Assembly: GCA_950295325.1 (NCBI GenBank)
Contig: OX485807.1
Span: 28,243,666-28,307,665 of the forward strand
Reading direction: 5' to 3'
Source: Polytrichum commune
Taxonomy: Eukaryota; Streptophyta; Polytrichopsida; Polytrichales; Polytrichaceae
DNA: 64,000 nucleotides
In this document: piece after piece, positions 10,546-22,088 of the stretch
Position numbering within the stretch: position 1 is the first letter of the stretch
Layout of the letters: every line of letters starts with the position of its first letter
Notes under the pieces: model-generated
The model's database searches: none
What the model was told of the DNA's origin: nothing
Seen by the model: the letters and a program-made list of their open reading frames with translations, nothing else
Made by a program: the position numbers and the translations under genes

Positions 10546-12982
10546 CCCGGTTCATATGATTGGATCGATGCGTCTGTTGTGTGGGCCCTTGATCACATCC
10601 TGTGAGACTAGTAGCTAGTCAACCTGACTCCTGCCACTCAACCAGACATCCATCATCCAACATCTTTTGCGCAGACTGAATAAGTTAGTGACAGCAGCAA
10701 CTTATCACAGTGCAGAGCATCTCTCTCTCCCTCTCTCCCTCGCTCCCTTCTACTTCTGGTTCATGGCATGAGCTTTAATTCAAGGAACCTTGAAACTAAT
10801 TTTTCAAGTATCTATATGTCATCAATTTTAAAGGTGAAAATGCTACTATTACACATATCCAGACACTATGATAAATCATTAATCTAGTGTAACCATGTTA
10901 TGACTTTATAAGCCAATGTGATAGAAATATAAATAATTAGGGTAATTAACCATGGTTAGAAGCGTATCCATGCTACTAAACTAGGGTTAACTAATTAGGG
11001 TATTTAGGAACTTACTTTACCTCGGTATTCCAATATATGCCCCGAAAACCCTAATGAAGCATGAATTTTTCTACTATTCACATGAATAGGAGACATTGCC
11101 CACATTGGTTTTTACTTATTGAGGAGTTGTATAGATGCGTGCTAAGTATGGGAGCACTTAGGGTAAGTTGACAAGAGGATTACTCAACTTGAGAGAGCTC
11201 AACATGACTATAAATAGGTTTGAATGCTCATGAGTTTTTTCTTATAATGAACTTTGAATGGGATCTGAAACATGAAAATAAACTTATAATATAATGTGAG
11301 TGTGTGACATGGATGACAATTGGGCACTAGTGATATTCACCTCACATGTAAGAACTAACCTCATCACAATAATATTGGGTCTTATGGGTGCAGGTAAAGC
11401 AAGCCCTCCACCCTTTAAATACATACTTGAATGGTTTATTGCTCCTTTTTCATACTTTTAGGTATCTATATGATTGCTACTAGGGGGAACTTACCCTTAT
11501 ACATACATCTCATAATGACGGATAGGATAAATTCTTTTCAATTAGTTGAGACATGTGGCTCATTTGCACAAATACAAGGTAAGAGAAATTCAACTCAAAC
11601 CTATGTGATTCATTGCTAGTTACCATTGTATTATGAAAACTATTGCCATCTTTACATGCTTGCAAAGCAATTTACAAACAAATGTAGCTTGATACTATTG
11701 AGTTGACTTCTCTCAACATAATTGTTTTGTACTATGAAACATGTTAATCACTATATAGCAAGCAGGTCATATTATCAATATGTTAAGTCTACATGTGTAA
11801 TCTAGTAGCAAACTTGATTTGCACAAAGTCAAATTTCATCATTTGAAAAACAATCAAACTGGTTTAGTCACAAAATATGTCTACACATGATATAGTACCA
11901 ACAAATCAAATTTCTATAAGTTTAGCTTATACATATAGTTTGTGGGCAAGGACTCTAATACTTCTTAAAAGGTTAAACCTTCTGCAATAACTTGCAAAGA
12001 AACAAATTTGAATATACTTAAACCAATCATGTAAAATGCAATGGGGTCATACTTGTATAAAATAAATTTACATGATGCTTGCAAATTGCTTAGATTTACA
12101 CAAGCATTGATTATGCATGACACTCGCATACAAATCAGATTTGCATTTCTTTTTCCTGACCTTTTACACTTAGAAACTACAACTAAAACACATCAAGACA
12201 AGCCAGGTTATGAATATCGAAGTTGATGTGCTTCTGCATGATGATCCCACCCACCCTCCCTTGTTTTACAATGAAGGAAAAGTTGAAGGGTCTGGCCTCT
12301 GAAAAGAGGAAGTTCAAGCTTCGAAACAAGCTTTAAAAGACAGCTCTCTCCTACTACTATTACCACCAGTTTTGCAGATTTGAAACATCAGCTTTCAGGG
12401 CACTGCAGAGATGAGGACTGTCTACTTGGAAGGGGGCAGCTAGTCTCCAAGGCTGCAACCTGATCGAGTATACATTGAGGTACATACATCAATATCCTTC
12501 TCACGGCTGGTTTTGTGAATGCATGCACTGATCAATCTACCCAATGCTCAGGAATTCTCATGCGTACTGGTCATTTGCAAATTACAGTTAGCAAATAGGG
12601 TGGGTTAACGTTGCCTGCCAGGATTAGCCCTGCTCTGACAACGTCGCAGTGATCTATATATCCTGGTACAGAAGGATGGGTGCAGGCGCAGCAGATGGAG
12701 TAGCATTAAATATTTATGGGCGTCAGGTGCACATGCTCTACAAGTGTCGTGTTTCTTTGATTCCTTTGGCGTGCTATCGAGGTTCCTCGCATACATGCAC
12801 TGTAACCTGCTCCCTGCAAAGATTTGTTCTGTAGGTCATGTGCCTGTAACAGGCTCAAATTAAGTGCTTCATCACAGATCATCAACTTTTATTGACAATC
12901 TTTTTGTTTGAGTCAGTTGTTTCTGGTGTTGTAGACAATTTGGACTTGTCACTTCACAGATTCAGGCAGCTGTGCAGGTTAG

Positions 12983-13207
12983 GTGTTCTATGGGAATGGT
13001 AAATTTTGGACGGCCGATCGGGTACTGTACACAGACACCACCGTCCCTAATAAAAATGAAAAGCTAGGTAGTGATCATGCGAACCGAGTGGACCGATCCA
13101 GAAATTGCTTCTTTCTTAAACATGATCTCACTGATTCAGATTACAAGCTTTTGGAGCTACCTGGGGTTCAGGTCAATAGCACCCCTGTCGAAGTAAGGAG
13201 ACGATGA
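12983..13207 (+). other. Open frame of 74 codons, unrecognised
   Basis: The frame opens directly after a TAG and ends at TGA 13207. Its middle (TDSDYKLLELPGVQ) has ordinary protein-like composition, but I recognise no domain. A pyrimidine-rich stretch ending in GTTGTAG near 12934 could be a splice acceptor for it. There is no ATG at the start, so if real it would be a 3' exon. Chance origin is equally plausible. Confidence 0.15.
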
Positions 13208-13662
13208 ACAGGACTGAAATACTCCTGAAGCTTTGATTTAAACACTCGTTATTTCTCAAACTTGAAACTTACAGATGGGATAGTAGTGGTAGTAGTAGTA
13301 ATCATTAACGTTAATTCCCTTGTATATTCAGCACTTTATAACTTCTCTCTCAATAGGCATGCGCTAATTAGATCAGTTCAAAAAGTATATGTTTAACGGC
13401 TTAAACAGCAGTGGAACCAAACCATCCCTTGCCTTCCTATTTTGCCTTCCTTCCTTCCCATCGATCCTCAACATAGCAACATCACTTATGCTCACTGTTC
13501 TCAAGAGCATGAACTATCAGATTACACAAGATTCTAAATACTCAACATCCAAGTGCTAGCTTGTTACCACTTCTAAGAGTAATAATTTGTGACAAGTGTG
13601 TGAGTAGTTGCTGATCTGATGTAGGTCTATGTGCAGAATTTTTATTTAATTTTTTCTAGTCA

Positions 13663-14220
13663 GTGATTACATCCTCAAGTTCTTCAATCATAGGCTGGAG
13701 GCAATCAATAATTAACCGGCAACGCTTGTTCATCAGATCACACAACAGGTACTTAGGTTATGTAGCAAGCTGGAGGTGGATCCAGGCTAGGCGCAGGCAA
13801 AATGCCAAACACCAAACGACAGGGGGTGAATGCCAACAGGGTACTCACAATATTGATACAATATCAGCACTGGCAGCAACCTTCTCCCTTCCTTCCTGTC
13901 TGCAGAAGATGCAATTAATGACTCCTGTAAGTTATAGTGGGATTCATCATGATCGGTGTAAGGTGCGTCATACTCTTGAGCCGCCTTTCCGCAAATTCTC
14001 TGCTCTGCCAGGTGCAGCTGATTATAAACGGCAAGAAATCGGCTCCATTGTTTGCTTCCATTTCATATTCACTTCCATACTGAGCATGCGTCATTCCACC
14101 AAGGAAAGTTCGGACACCAGCTTCGGAGGGATAAAGTTGAATAAGGCTTGAATAAGGCGTTAAGTTTTGCAGGCAAGGTACTATCCGGTCCTTTGTGGTC
14201 ACTTTTCTTAGTTGGAACAC
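13663..14220. other. Overlapping open frames on both strands, unrecognised
   Basis: A 162-codon plus frame (13663-14151) overlaps a 101-codon minus frame (13915-14220). The minus frame contains SEAGVRTFLGGMTHAQYG and SREFAERRL, which read like normal protein, and the plus frame is the longest in this block. I recognise neither. At most one can be real, and both may be chance. Confidence 0.2.
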
Positions 14221-14249
14221 CTATGCTCGAGTAGGATTTGGCAAGGTTT

Positions 14250-14480
14250 GTACTTAAGAATAGACATCATGCAAAAAGTTTGTGTGTTATGATGAGATTG
14301 GACTTTGCGCTCAAAATGTATGGACCATTCTAGGTTGTATATAAGCTTAGTATAATGAAGACACAAGGGAGGGCATGTGTGATCACTCAAAGAGAAAGAA
14401 AATCAATATTTAGACCTCTTGTTTTGCGTCACAACTTTGATGTAAAACTTGAAATGATGACTTGTGACCTTGGTTCTAAA
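14250..14480 (+). repeat. Dispersed repeat family D, copy 1
   Basis: It contains AATAGACA, then GAGATTGGACTTTGCGCTC, then ACCATTCTAGGTT, then AAAGAGAAAGA and ACTTGAAATG, in the same order as 48700-48930. The core TTGGACTATGTGCTC also recurs near 19960, 50715 and 50990. Element type is unknown; it could be a piece of an LTR or a MITE terminus. Confidence 0.6.
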
Positions 14481-15863
14481 AATTGAAGTGATAATTTGTG
14501 TGGTTGGCAAAGGGGATGACACAAATCCTGAAATAATCCAACCGCCAATATAATTTGTGGACTGGAAGTGCCCACATAACCTTACTGTTACCACCAAAGT
14601 GCCTTATTATTATCTAGCAAAGAATTTGACATGTGGTGCATGATCAACACTTCGGGTAGATGCCAAGGCCTAGATCTACCGATTTAGAGTTTTCTATGTG
14701 TAGTATAGGCATCTATTCCCAAACATGATCTCATCGGCAATCTATTCATTACCATAATTTCAATCAAGATGCGATTAAATTTTGATCAAGTTGGACTAAA
14801 TTCTTATCATGCCGGAACCAATAGTGTCATGACACATGCCATGGTTTAAGTGTTAAAGTGAGGAGAAGTGAGCGGTTATGACAGACTCTAGACATTGGTA
14901 ATATGTTCAAGCCAATGTCTAGTATTTTTAATTTAAGGAATAAAATTACCAAAAAAATTGCAATCCTTCTGTTTTCTATCTTACTACATGAGAAACATTT
15001 GCACTGCCTTATACTTCTCCAAATATGGTGTAGAATTTCTTAAGTGATCGGTTATGGATGCCTCTTCTCTATAGGATGCCGGGGGATGTGGAAGCCATAT
15101 TATAGGCACTTGTGTGAAAGGATATTTTCCGTTAGAGTTCAATTAAGTAAGATGTTTAGAAGAATCTAGGGGCATCTCCCACGTGGCCTTGTCCAGAAAA
15201 CTCTCCAAGAATTTTAGGATAAGAGATGATCAATCTCAGTATTTTCAGTAGAAGTATTTCATGTGGTTCAGCACCCTGATTGGATGAATTCTAGATTGCA
15301 GGATTTGAACACAACAATTCTTTTTGTCAATTCCATGTCAGTAATTGGGCAGCGAACTTTGTCTAATCAGAAGAAGAAGAAGACATAGGCCAAGGTGCGT
15401 GCACTGTATACACAAAACCAAGACTAAGGATTCAGTGTCCGAGTGAACTCATCCATTATGAAGGATTTGAAATTGCAATGCTAGGAGAGCCTACTAGGTA
15501 AAGACAAGCATTTTGTAACCAACTTAGACCCCCTCCCCCAACAGATTTTGATTCACAATACCAACCATAGGGAGTGGGGAGTGTGGTTAAAATATGCCCT
15601 TCCCAAGCTTGTCGTTAAATTTATTTCAATTGGATATGGGTCCACTAGACTAAATCAAGGTATCTAATTTTGAAATAAGGGTGAATTTGGTTTAGAGTAT
15701 GGAATGTCTCTTTGCGTTTTCACCCTCCTCCCCAACCCTATTACTTGGCATTTGCCAATCAAGTATGTCGACTCATCTAGTTAGACTTCAATCACCATAG
15801 AAGTGTAATTAAAGCAAACCTTCTTACCATCACCCCCCCCCCTCCCCATCGAAAGTGGCTACT
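14481..15863. other. No recognisable feature
   Basis: Only short frames. A ten-base C tract lies at 15833-15842, just before the family A copy that begins at 15864. Confidence 0.5.
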
Positions 15864-16290
15864 GGGTGCAAGTATGGTTAAGTGTACCAAAAAAATGTTC
15901 AAGTATACTAAAATCATCATGTTTTGGGTCAAATGCTTAAAAGTAATAACAATGTGTTGTTTAAAATGGATTTTTTATGATGAATTATACTCAAATATAG
16001 AATATCAAGATGAGATCTTCAAAACTTATCATTATAAGTGATGCACAAAAGCAAAATGGCTAAAATTAATTGTGGATGTAAATTTCATGATGTTAAGTAT
16101 TTTGAAGTTAGATTTTTTCTTGTATCCTTGAAGCCGTTATAACCTAGAGAACATCTTTACAAAAAAATTGTAGGAAAACATCAATTTAACATATTTTTTC
16201 CTATTTTAAATATGTTTTAGACAATTACTTGTTTAATATCACCTACTTGCACACCACTTGCACTGTCTTCTAAAATGTTTAGTCGGAAAT
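15864..16290 (+). mobile_element. Family A MITE, copy 3, truncated at the right end
   Basis: It begins GGGTGCAAGTATGGTTAA at 15864, matching the family terminus. It follows the family consensus through GAGATCTTCAAAACTTATCAT and CACCACTTGCAC, and departs near 16290. The site occupied by the hAT-like element in copy 1 is empty here (GACAATTACTTG at about 16216). Confidence 0.75.
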
Positions 16291-16979
16291 CTTTCTTCCA
16301 ACTAAACCATCTTGTTGATATTAGCCATTGTTTCACAACAACAATTGTACTCCATTACTTAGATAATTAACAATATTTACCCCATCTGGATGTACTTCCA
16401 GTATCATAAGTTTTTTAAATTTATAGAGGTAAAAGCACGTTCATTTGTTGTTTTGGTGATATTTGAATCCTTAGCCCAAAAAGTGACTAGAATATTATTG
16501 ATTTATGATTTGGCAATCTATTACTAATTTGCAATTTCTAAATAGAAATGGTTCATATTATATATTTGTATGGAAGTACCGTCAAATTTTTTGCAAAAAA
16601 CATCGTAGAACCTAGATTAAATCGTCAAGATTTTGATGAATATGTACAAAATTTGGATGGAAAAATGTACATTCATCCAAATGTGGCTTTCTTACTTCAA
16701 TGATTGTCATCAGTGTGGCTCTCTTGGATATTGGGAAAAAGGATCCACTAGAATGGAAGGAACACCCACAAGGTACATACATTACTAGGAGCCAATATAA
16801 GTGAAACTCACAAAATATGTGTTGAGTGGTCTCATGTGGCCCAACTATTGTGAATAGTTGAAGGGGTGCTATTATATACTTAATGTTGCATATGATTACT
16901 CGCTTTTAACAATGACTTATTTGATGGCACCGTTGCTCTCACTTGTTGACAACTTAAGGTTTTAAAATAAGTCTTACCA
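16291..16979. other. No recognisable feature
   Basis: AT-rich, short frames, with no repeats that I can match elsewhere in the window. Confidence 0.45.
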
Positions 16980-17400
16980 GAGGGAAGGTGTTACTTTGAG
17001 GCTTCGGTACTTTACCACATTCAAGAGGTTCAATCTTATAGCCATGTAGGGCATAGTACATGTCATATTCCTCTTTCACATAAGAATAATACAATCATGA
17101 ATGCATATGAGACACCAATATTGAGAACTTTCAAACTTTGTACATTACAAAAGCTTTACAACATGTAATCACAATATTGTGATTGCTAAGAGCTCGAACC
17201 ACCCAACCATAAAAGAGACAATAGATGATCTACTCTCCTCCCCCAACCACTCTCTTATACCCCAAAGGCACTTCCTAGTCTTATCCATCTTTATCCATAA
17301 TATATAAGAGATACTTTTAAAAGTCTCAAGTAATACTAAATTTAGATTGAAGCTTCCTTATCTGTATACATAGATCATTCCACCATATAATATTTTCTTA
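16980..17400 (-). repeat. Segment related to the insertion at 23606-24236 (possible LTR U3/R)
   Basis: The reverse complement of about 17200-17400 shares GATAAGGA, CTTGAGACTT, TAAAAGTATCTC and a TATA-like string followed by GG with 24050-24135. The orientation relative to the second copy is inverted. This could be promoter-proximal LTR sequence of one retrotransposon family, but I could not delimit ends. Confidence 0.4.
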
Positions 17401-17419
17401 TCTTTTGGCTCAATCACAA

Positions 17420-17850
17420 TCCTCTAGTTGGGAACTGTCTAATTCCAACTTGATGCATTTATCCATTCTTTTAATTGAAATTGTCTAGTTCCAACTTGAT
17501 TTATTCATCCATTCTTCTGGTTGGAACTATCTAATTCCAACTAGATTCATTCATCTCTTCTTCAAGTTGGAATTGTCTAATCCAACTAGATTTAGTCATT
17601 GAGAGTTGTCTAGCTCCAATGAATAACATCCACCCGTTGCGAGTTGTCTAAGTCCAACACAAAGATCTTCCAGAGGGAGGTGTCTGACTTTCAGTTGGAG
17701 TTGTCTTACTCCAACGCAAAGATCTTTGATCAAGATTTGTTTGACACCCGTACACAATTCCTTCATGGGTTGTTTAGTCCTTGTGCAACATTCTCTCTTG
17801 GGTTGTCAGACCCTCCTCTTTCTTTGGAGTTGTATAACTCCAAACACCAT
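17420..17850. repeat. Minisatellite of palindromic units (GTTGGAATTGTCTAATTCCAAC type)
   Basis: About eight diverged occurrences of a short inverted repeat, GTTGGAA then TGTCTAA then TTCCAAC, lie near 17425, 17483, 17521, 17565, 17600, 17640, 17694 and 17824. The first four are separated by ATTCATCCATTCTTCT-like spacers. Each unit can form a stem of 6-9 bp with a small loop. The open frame 17644-17904 simply traverses the array. Confidence 0.75.
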
Positions 17851-17904
17851 TTGCTCAAATGCTTAAGTACAACAAAGTATGGTTATTCTTTCTTTCTTGC
17901 ATAA

Positions 17905-19332
17905 TCCAACCTTAAATCTTTTAATCCGGATAAATCACATTACCTAACTTTTGGTAGGTAGGTTTTAGGGTAGTGTTGTGTTGGTCATAGGTTTCTAGCA
18001 ACCCAACTCATGTTGCTATTTAGTTTAACCCCTAACTTCCCATGTGACCCAAATCAGGTCGATGGAACTTTTGGGCAGGCTCTTACAACTAATTATGTAA
18101 ATTTTTTTCATCCAATCATGTGACCATCGTATAGCACCCTTGTTTTTAGGTGGGACCCATCAATGCAATATTGTGTAAGGACCATTGTGTGCCTTACCGT
18201 AGTATTATGTCCCTAGCTTTCTTGTTGAGCTCAACGGTAATAGGGCTGAGCATTTGGGGATTAATTGTATACTTAAAAGGAGATATATGTGATATTTGAT
18301 AGCAATTTGGTGCATTTATTTAATTTTTAGTTTTAATTGGTGAAGTAATTTGGAGGTTTTTTTAATGACTCATACTTCGGGTGTGTATTGCTTGCACTTC
18401 AAACTCTTGTGGTGATAAGTATGAGGGGGTTGACATTCCAACCTTTGATCTTATTGCTTTTCTTTATGGCTATATTACATACATTTTTAATTTTCTTATG
18501 GACATCTTGGTGCACATGTCATGTGTGAATGTAGATATGATTTCTTGAATTATACCTTGGGTGTCAGTAAAGGAGCCCACTTTGTCCAACTTCCAGTGCG
18601 GCGCCTTGTATGTCTACAACATCCAAGCAAAAAAATTCCATGCATGTATATTGCTAGGAGTTGCATGTGCAACTTAGGATCCATGGTGGGATATTGTGTT
18701 GTCTTAGGGTTGGTTGATTTGTCTAGTGGCATGTGTGTATCCATGACATGACGAGTGTTGGGGGTATAGTGTTTGAGGTGTGTTTATCCATTTGTTTGAA
18801 AAGTTTAGTTTCTATCTTTCGGGGTGAGTGTTGGATTGTGCATTGGTATGGTTAGGTCCAACTTGGTACTTGTATATTTTCGTAAAGACAATTTATGTTT
18901 TTCAACTTAAAATATATGTACATAATGTGTTGTTTTATCTTCTTCAAATTTCTTATTGTCCTACTTTTTCTTATGAACAAAACCCCTTTAACAATCTAGG
19001 CTACTGGTTGTAATTGCTTGTGTCTACGTCGAACACCCCACAACCTAATCAATCGTGGTAGGACCCATGTTGCTGCAACTCCACCCACACAAGATATGGA
19101 TGCCCGTGTGCTTAGCCAAGGAGAACTTCCTGAATTTTCACTTTGACTTTGGAGCTAATTTAACACCAATCTTCATGTTTCATGACATTGACATGACCAT
19201 TTGTATGGTGACTACTAGAGACAAAATTGATTAATTTTCTCCTTACAAGGTTTGTAATGTTGGCCCTTGAGAAGACCTTTTACATGGTTTTGCACCACAA
19301 AATGCCCACCCAACATTCACAGATGAAGTTCA
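17905..19332. other. No recognisable feature
   Basis: Short frames on both strands (for example 18521-18751), none with a domain. I saw no inverted or tandem repeats of note. Confidence 0.45.
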
Positions 19333-19627
19333 GGCCACTTCACACATGACACTAAAGGCCCATGACCATTCTAAAATCTGTCGTTAGTCAAAACGCTTGA
19401 GACCATCCAAGTTCACTTCACCCTAAAAGGCTTAAGGGTCCAAAGAAATTGTCATGGATGAAAAATCTACATATATTCCTAAATAACCAACTATAAATAT
19501 GTAGTTTGTGACATGCAGGTCTACCACAAACTCTGGTAGACCATGTAACCAATACGGCCTTTGGATGAGAATCAAGGGCCCTCACATTTACATGGTCACG
19601 GTCCTTGGCTTGTGTGCGAAGTGGTGC
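19333..19627. mobile_element. PIF/Harbinger-type MITE of family B, diverged 295-bp copy
   Basis: Left end GGCCACTTCACACATGA and right end, on the other strand, GCACCACTTCGCACACAA match the family B terminus GGGCCACTTCACACA seen at 40434, 51932 and 53731. The internal strings CCATGACCA, CTACCACAAACTCTGG and CATGGTCACGGTCCTTGGCT also match. The flanking TCA on both sides (19330-19332 and 19628-19630) is a candidate 3-bp duplication, although TAA or TTA is usual. The copy is too short to code. Confidence 0.7.
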
Positions 19628-19673
19628 TCAAACCAATCTCATGCAAGTAGGCTATGTTGAACTTGGAGACATC

Positions 19674-19693
19674 TATATATATATATATATATA
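19674..19693. repeat. (TA)n microsatellite
   Basis: About ten uninterrupted TA units. Confidence 0.9.
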
Positions 19694-19919
19694 AGGGTAT
19701 GCGCATGAGTTCAAAGCACTCAACCCGGATGGTATCACATCCTTCACTAATGTTGGAACCCGCTTGATATTTGCATTCAATCCATTGGTATATGAAAATT
19801 TGGCACCCTCACAACTTTGGTTCAAACCTCTAGACTAGCATGTAAGGTAGACATGCCTAATTTCAACACATCAATCAACTAGACACTTGTATTTGGGTGG
19901 TGTATAATTAGGTGTGGAA

Positions 19920-20090
19920 CTAAGAACGGCCACCAAAAAGACATGTGTCTTAAAGAGATTGGACTATGTGCTCAAGACATGCCAACCAATCTAGGACTAA
20001 CAATCAACATGATTGGCAAGACTTATATGATCACTTAATGAACACACGAATCTTCACTATGATAATGAATAAGATAATAATATGAGATCC
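19920..20090 (+). repeat. Dispersed repeat family D, copy 2 (first part)
   Basis: It carries AGACATGTGTCTTAAAGAGA, TTGGACTATGTGCTCAAGA and GAATCTTCACTATGATAATG. These match 50683-50930 in order. The continuation of that copy (TAATCATCTC, GAAGCAGGTGTTGAGAGAAA) is found displaced at 20925-21000, so about 0.8 kb has inserted between the two parts. Confidence 0.55.
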
Positions 20091-20785
20091 AAAAATTACG
20101 AGGCAAACAGCTATGGGCACAATTTAGTTTTGCTAAGGTAGATGAGGCTAATGTGGACAACTCCAACCTTGTGGAATCATCTAGCCAATGGATTCTAGCA
20201 ATACATGCTTAAGCAGGTTAGCAAGTGCATATGGGGACCAAAGAATTTGAAATCGTTGAAATTGGAGTTGAGGAGGTGTTGATCTAGGCTTTGGAGTCAA
20301 AGATTCTTTGCCTCTCAATCTCGTGTTATAGGGGGGGGGTTCTTCCATCATTCATTGTTGCATAAGTGGACAACATCATTAGCAGATTCTACATGGGTAT
20401 TTGCCAATGAAAACCAAGTTAAATGCAAATCTTGACTATGTCATGTCTCTAAAGTGGTCATGGTTAAGATAAATGTTGTTTAACTGGCTTTTCTTTGTAG
20501 AATACTCACAATATAAGTTGGTCGACACCTCACAACCACATGTTGCCTTGTAATTTGCCCAACTCGCTCATGAAATTAAGTGTGTTAGGGCTCAATGGGT
20601 AGCACTCCTAATTGTGGATGATTGGGGGTGTGATTTGATTTTTGCGAAGGTAACTAACCCAAATACTATCAAGGTGGCGGTTAATCAATAAGTATTGCTC
20701 ATTTACTGAATTAGGGCAACTATATTATTGATTAGGAGTCAAAAGTAGGTGTCCGATTAAGGAAGCTAACTATATTAGCATAATA
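20091..20785. other. Sequence separating two parts of a family D repeat
   Basis: Short frames only. It contains a nine-base G run at 20331-20339. No terminal repeats were found for the insertion as a whole. Confidence 0.4.
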
Positions 20786-20915
20786 TAAATTATGCTTAGC
20801 CATGGCGTTCTATGGGCCATGGCTAAGATTCTCGAATATTCGAGTCTAAGACTAAACTCACCAAATATTCGATAATCTTAGCCATGGAACATAGAACACC
20901 ATGACTAAACTGAGT
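20786..20915. mobile_element. Fold-back element, about 130 bp
   Basis: Two inverted arms of about 50 bp: the left reads GCTTAGCCATGG then GTTCTATG then CATGGCTAAGATT, and the complement of the right reads GTTTAGTCATGG then GTTCTATG then CATGGCTAAGATT. Each arm ends in the palindrome-like CGAATATTCGA or AATATTCG. The pair would form a long hairpin. No clear target duplication was found. Confidence 0.6.
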
Positions 20916-21054
20916 AATGATATGAGATTCATCTACCTTAATCATCTCACACTAACTTAATCATCTCGTGAGAAGCAGGTGTTGAGAGAAAATATCCAAA
21001 TAACACACATCTACCTTAATCTATTGGAATCTACAAAGCAGGCTCAATCGCTTA

Positions 21055-21988
21055 GAGCAAGGCCAGTCATGCCTGCATCTGCATCCGCATCCGGAAACAG
21101 AAAGTGGCCTCTGTCCGGGATGCAAGATGCAAATGCAGGGAGGCCTCCCACTCGCTATTTCTCAAACTCAATCGGCTCATGCATGATGTGTATTTTTCCT
21201 GAAGTCTTCATCTTCATCCGTGATGTGTAATTTTCCTGAAGTCTTCTTCTTCAACCGGCTATTTCTCAAACTCAACCGGCTCATGCATGATGTGTAATTT
21301 TCCTGAAGTCTTCATCTTCAACGGGTTATTTCTCAATCTCAACCGGTTCATCTGTAACAGGTTATTTCTCAACCCCAAGCCTCAACCGGTAAATTCTCTA
21401 AACCCCAAGCCTCAACCAGGTAAATTCTCTAAACCCCAAGCCTCAACCGGTAATTTCTCAAACCGAAGCAACAACCGGTAATTTCTCTGAACGCCAAGCA
21501 TGTAACTTCTCTGAACCCCAAGCCTCAACCGGTCATTTCTCTGAAATCCAAGTCTCAACCGGTCATTTCTCTGAGATCCAATGCCTCAACCAGGTAAATT
21601 CTCTAAACCCCAAGCCTCAACCGGTAATTTCTCAAACCCAAGCAACAACCGGTAATTTATCTGAACCCCAAGCATGTAACTTCTCTGAACCCCAAGCCTC
21701 AACCGGTAATTTCTCAAACCCAAGCAGTTCATGTGTACGTGAAGGGTAAGTTTCCTGAACCCCAAGCCTCGGTTTGGTAATTTCTCTGACTAAATTCTTT
21801 GTCTTCTATTTGATAGCAGGCTCCCTGCATAACTCGAGGAAATGCAGGGAGTTCTGCACCTCCCCCAAAATTCTTCATCCAAATTTTAGTGATGCCAGTG
21901 TGAGTGGGGCACTTCCCTACATCCGCATCTGCATCGCGGATGTAAAAGTGCAGATGCAGATGCGGATGCAGGTTGAGTGGCCTTGCCC
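21055..21988. mobile_element. PIF/Harbinger-type non-autonomous element, 934 bp, with internal minisatellite
   Basis: Left end GAGCAAGGCCAGTCATGCC and complement of the right end GGGCAAGGCCACTCAACC continue into GCATCTGCATCCGCATC-type subterminal repeats on both sides. The imperfect terminal inverted repeats are about 40 bp. TTA flanks both ends (21052-21054 and 21989-21991), the usual PIF/Harbinger target. The interior holds duplicated 65-bp modules and a 30-31-bp minisatellite but no transposase motif. Its termini differ from family B, so a different Harbinger lineage would mobilise it. Confidence 0.82.
21345..21785 (+). repeat. Minisatellite, 30-31-bp unit
   Basis: About fourteen units built on CAACCGGTAATTTCTC followed by TGAACCCCAAGCCT. 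Unit starts at about 21382, 21412, 21442, 21472, 21525, 21556 and 21587 give the period. Variants carry CAACCAGG or CATGTAAC. The array sits inside the Harbinger-type element 21055-21988. The frame at 21287-21481 is a by-product of the repeat. Confidence 0.88.
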
Positions 21989-22088
21989 TTAGGGCATCAA
22001 GAATAGGGGAGAGTGGGACCCCATGCAGACATAAACATAATGTTCCAAGTGACAGACAAAGCTACCAAGCAAAAGTCATCACTAGAAA

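Larger units (their letters stand above)
7211..14150. other. Large low-copy block without recognised transposon
   Basis: About 7 kb in which I see no terminal repeats or transposase motifs apart from a dispersed module at 10465-10545. It includes a GA-rich tract (7327-7360), a CT-rich tract (10713-10745) and several weak open frames: 7453-7752 (+), 8442-8747 (+), 8751-8861 (+), 9169-9486 (+), 10111-10299 (+), 12983-13207 (+) and 13663-14151 (+). This is the most likely place for host exons, a decayed gene or a non-coding transcript, but no frame matches a family I know. Confidence 0.4.

Noticed and set aside
21345-21785. Interstitial telomere-like repeat (AAACCCC words)
   Set aside because: The period is 30-31 bp and the unit is not TTTAGGG; the CCCC words are only part of the minisatellite.
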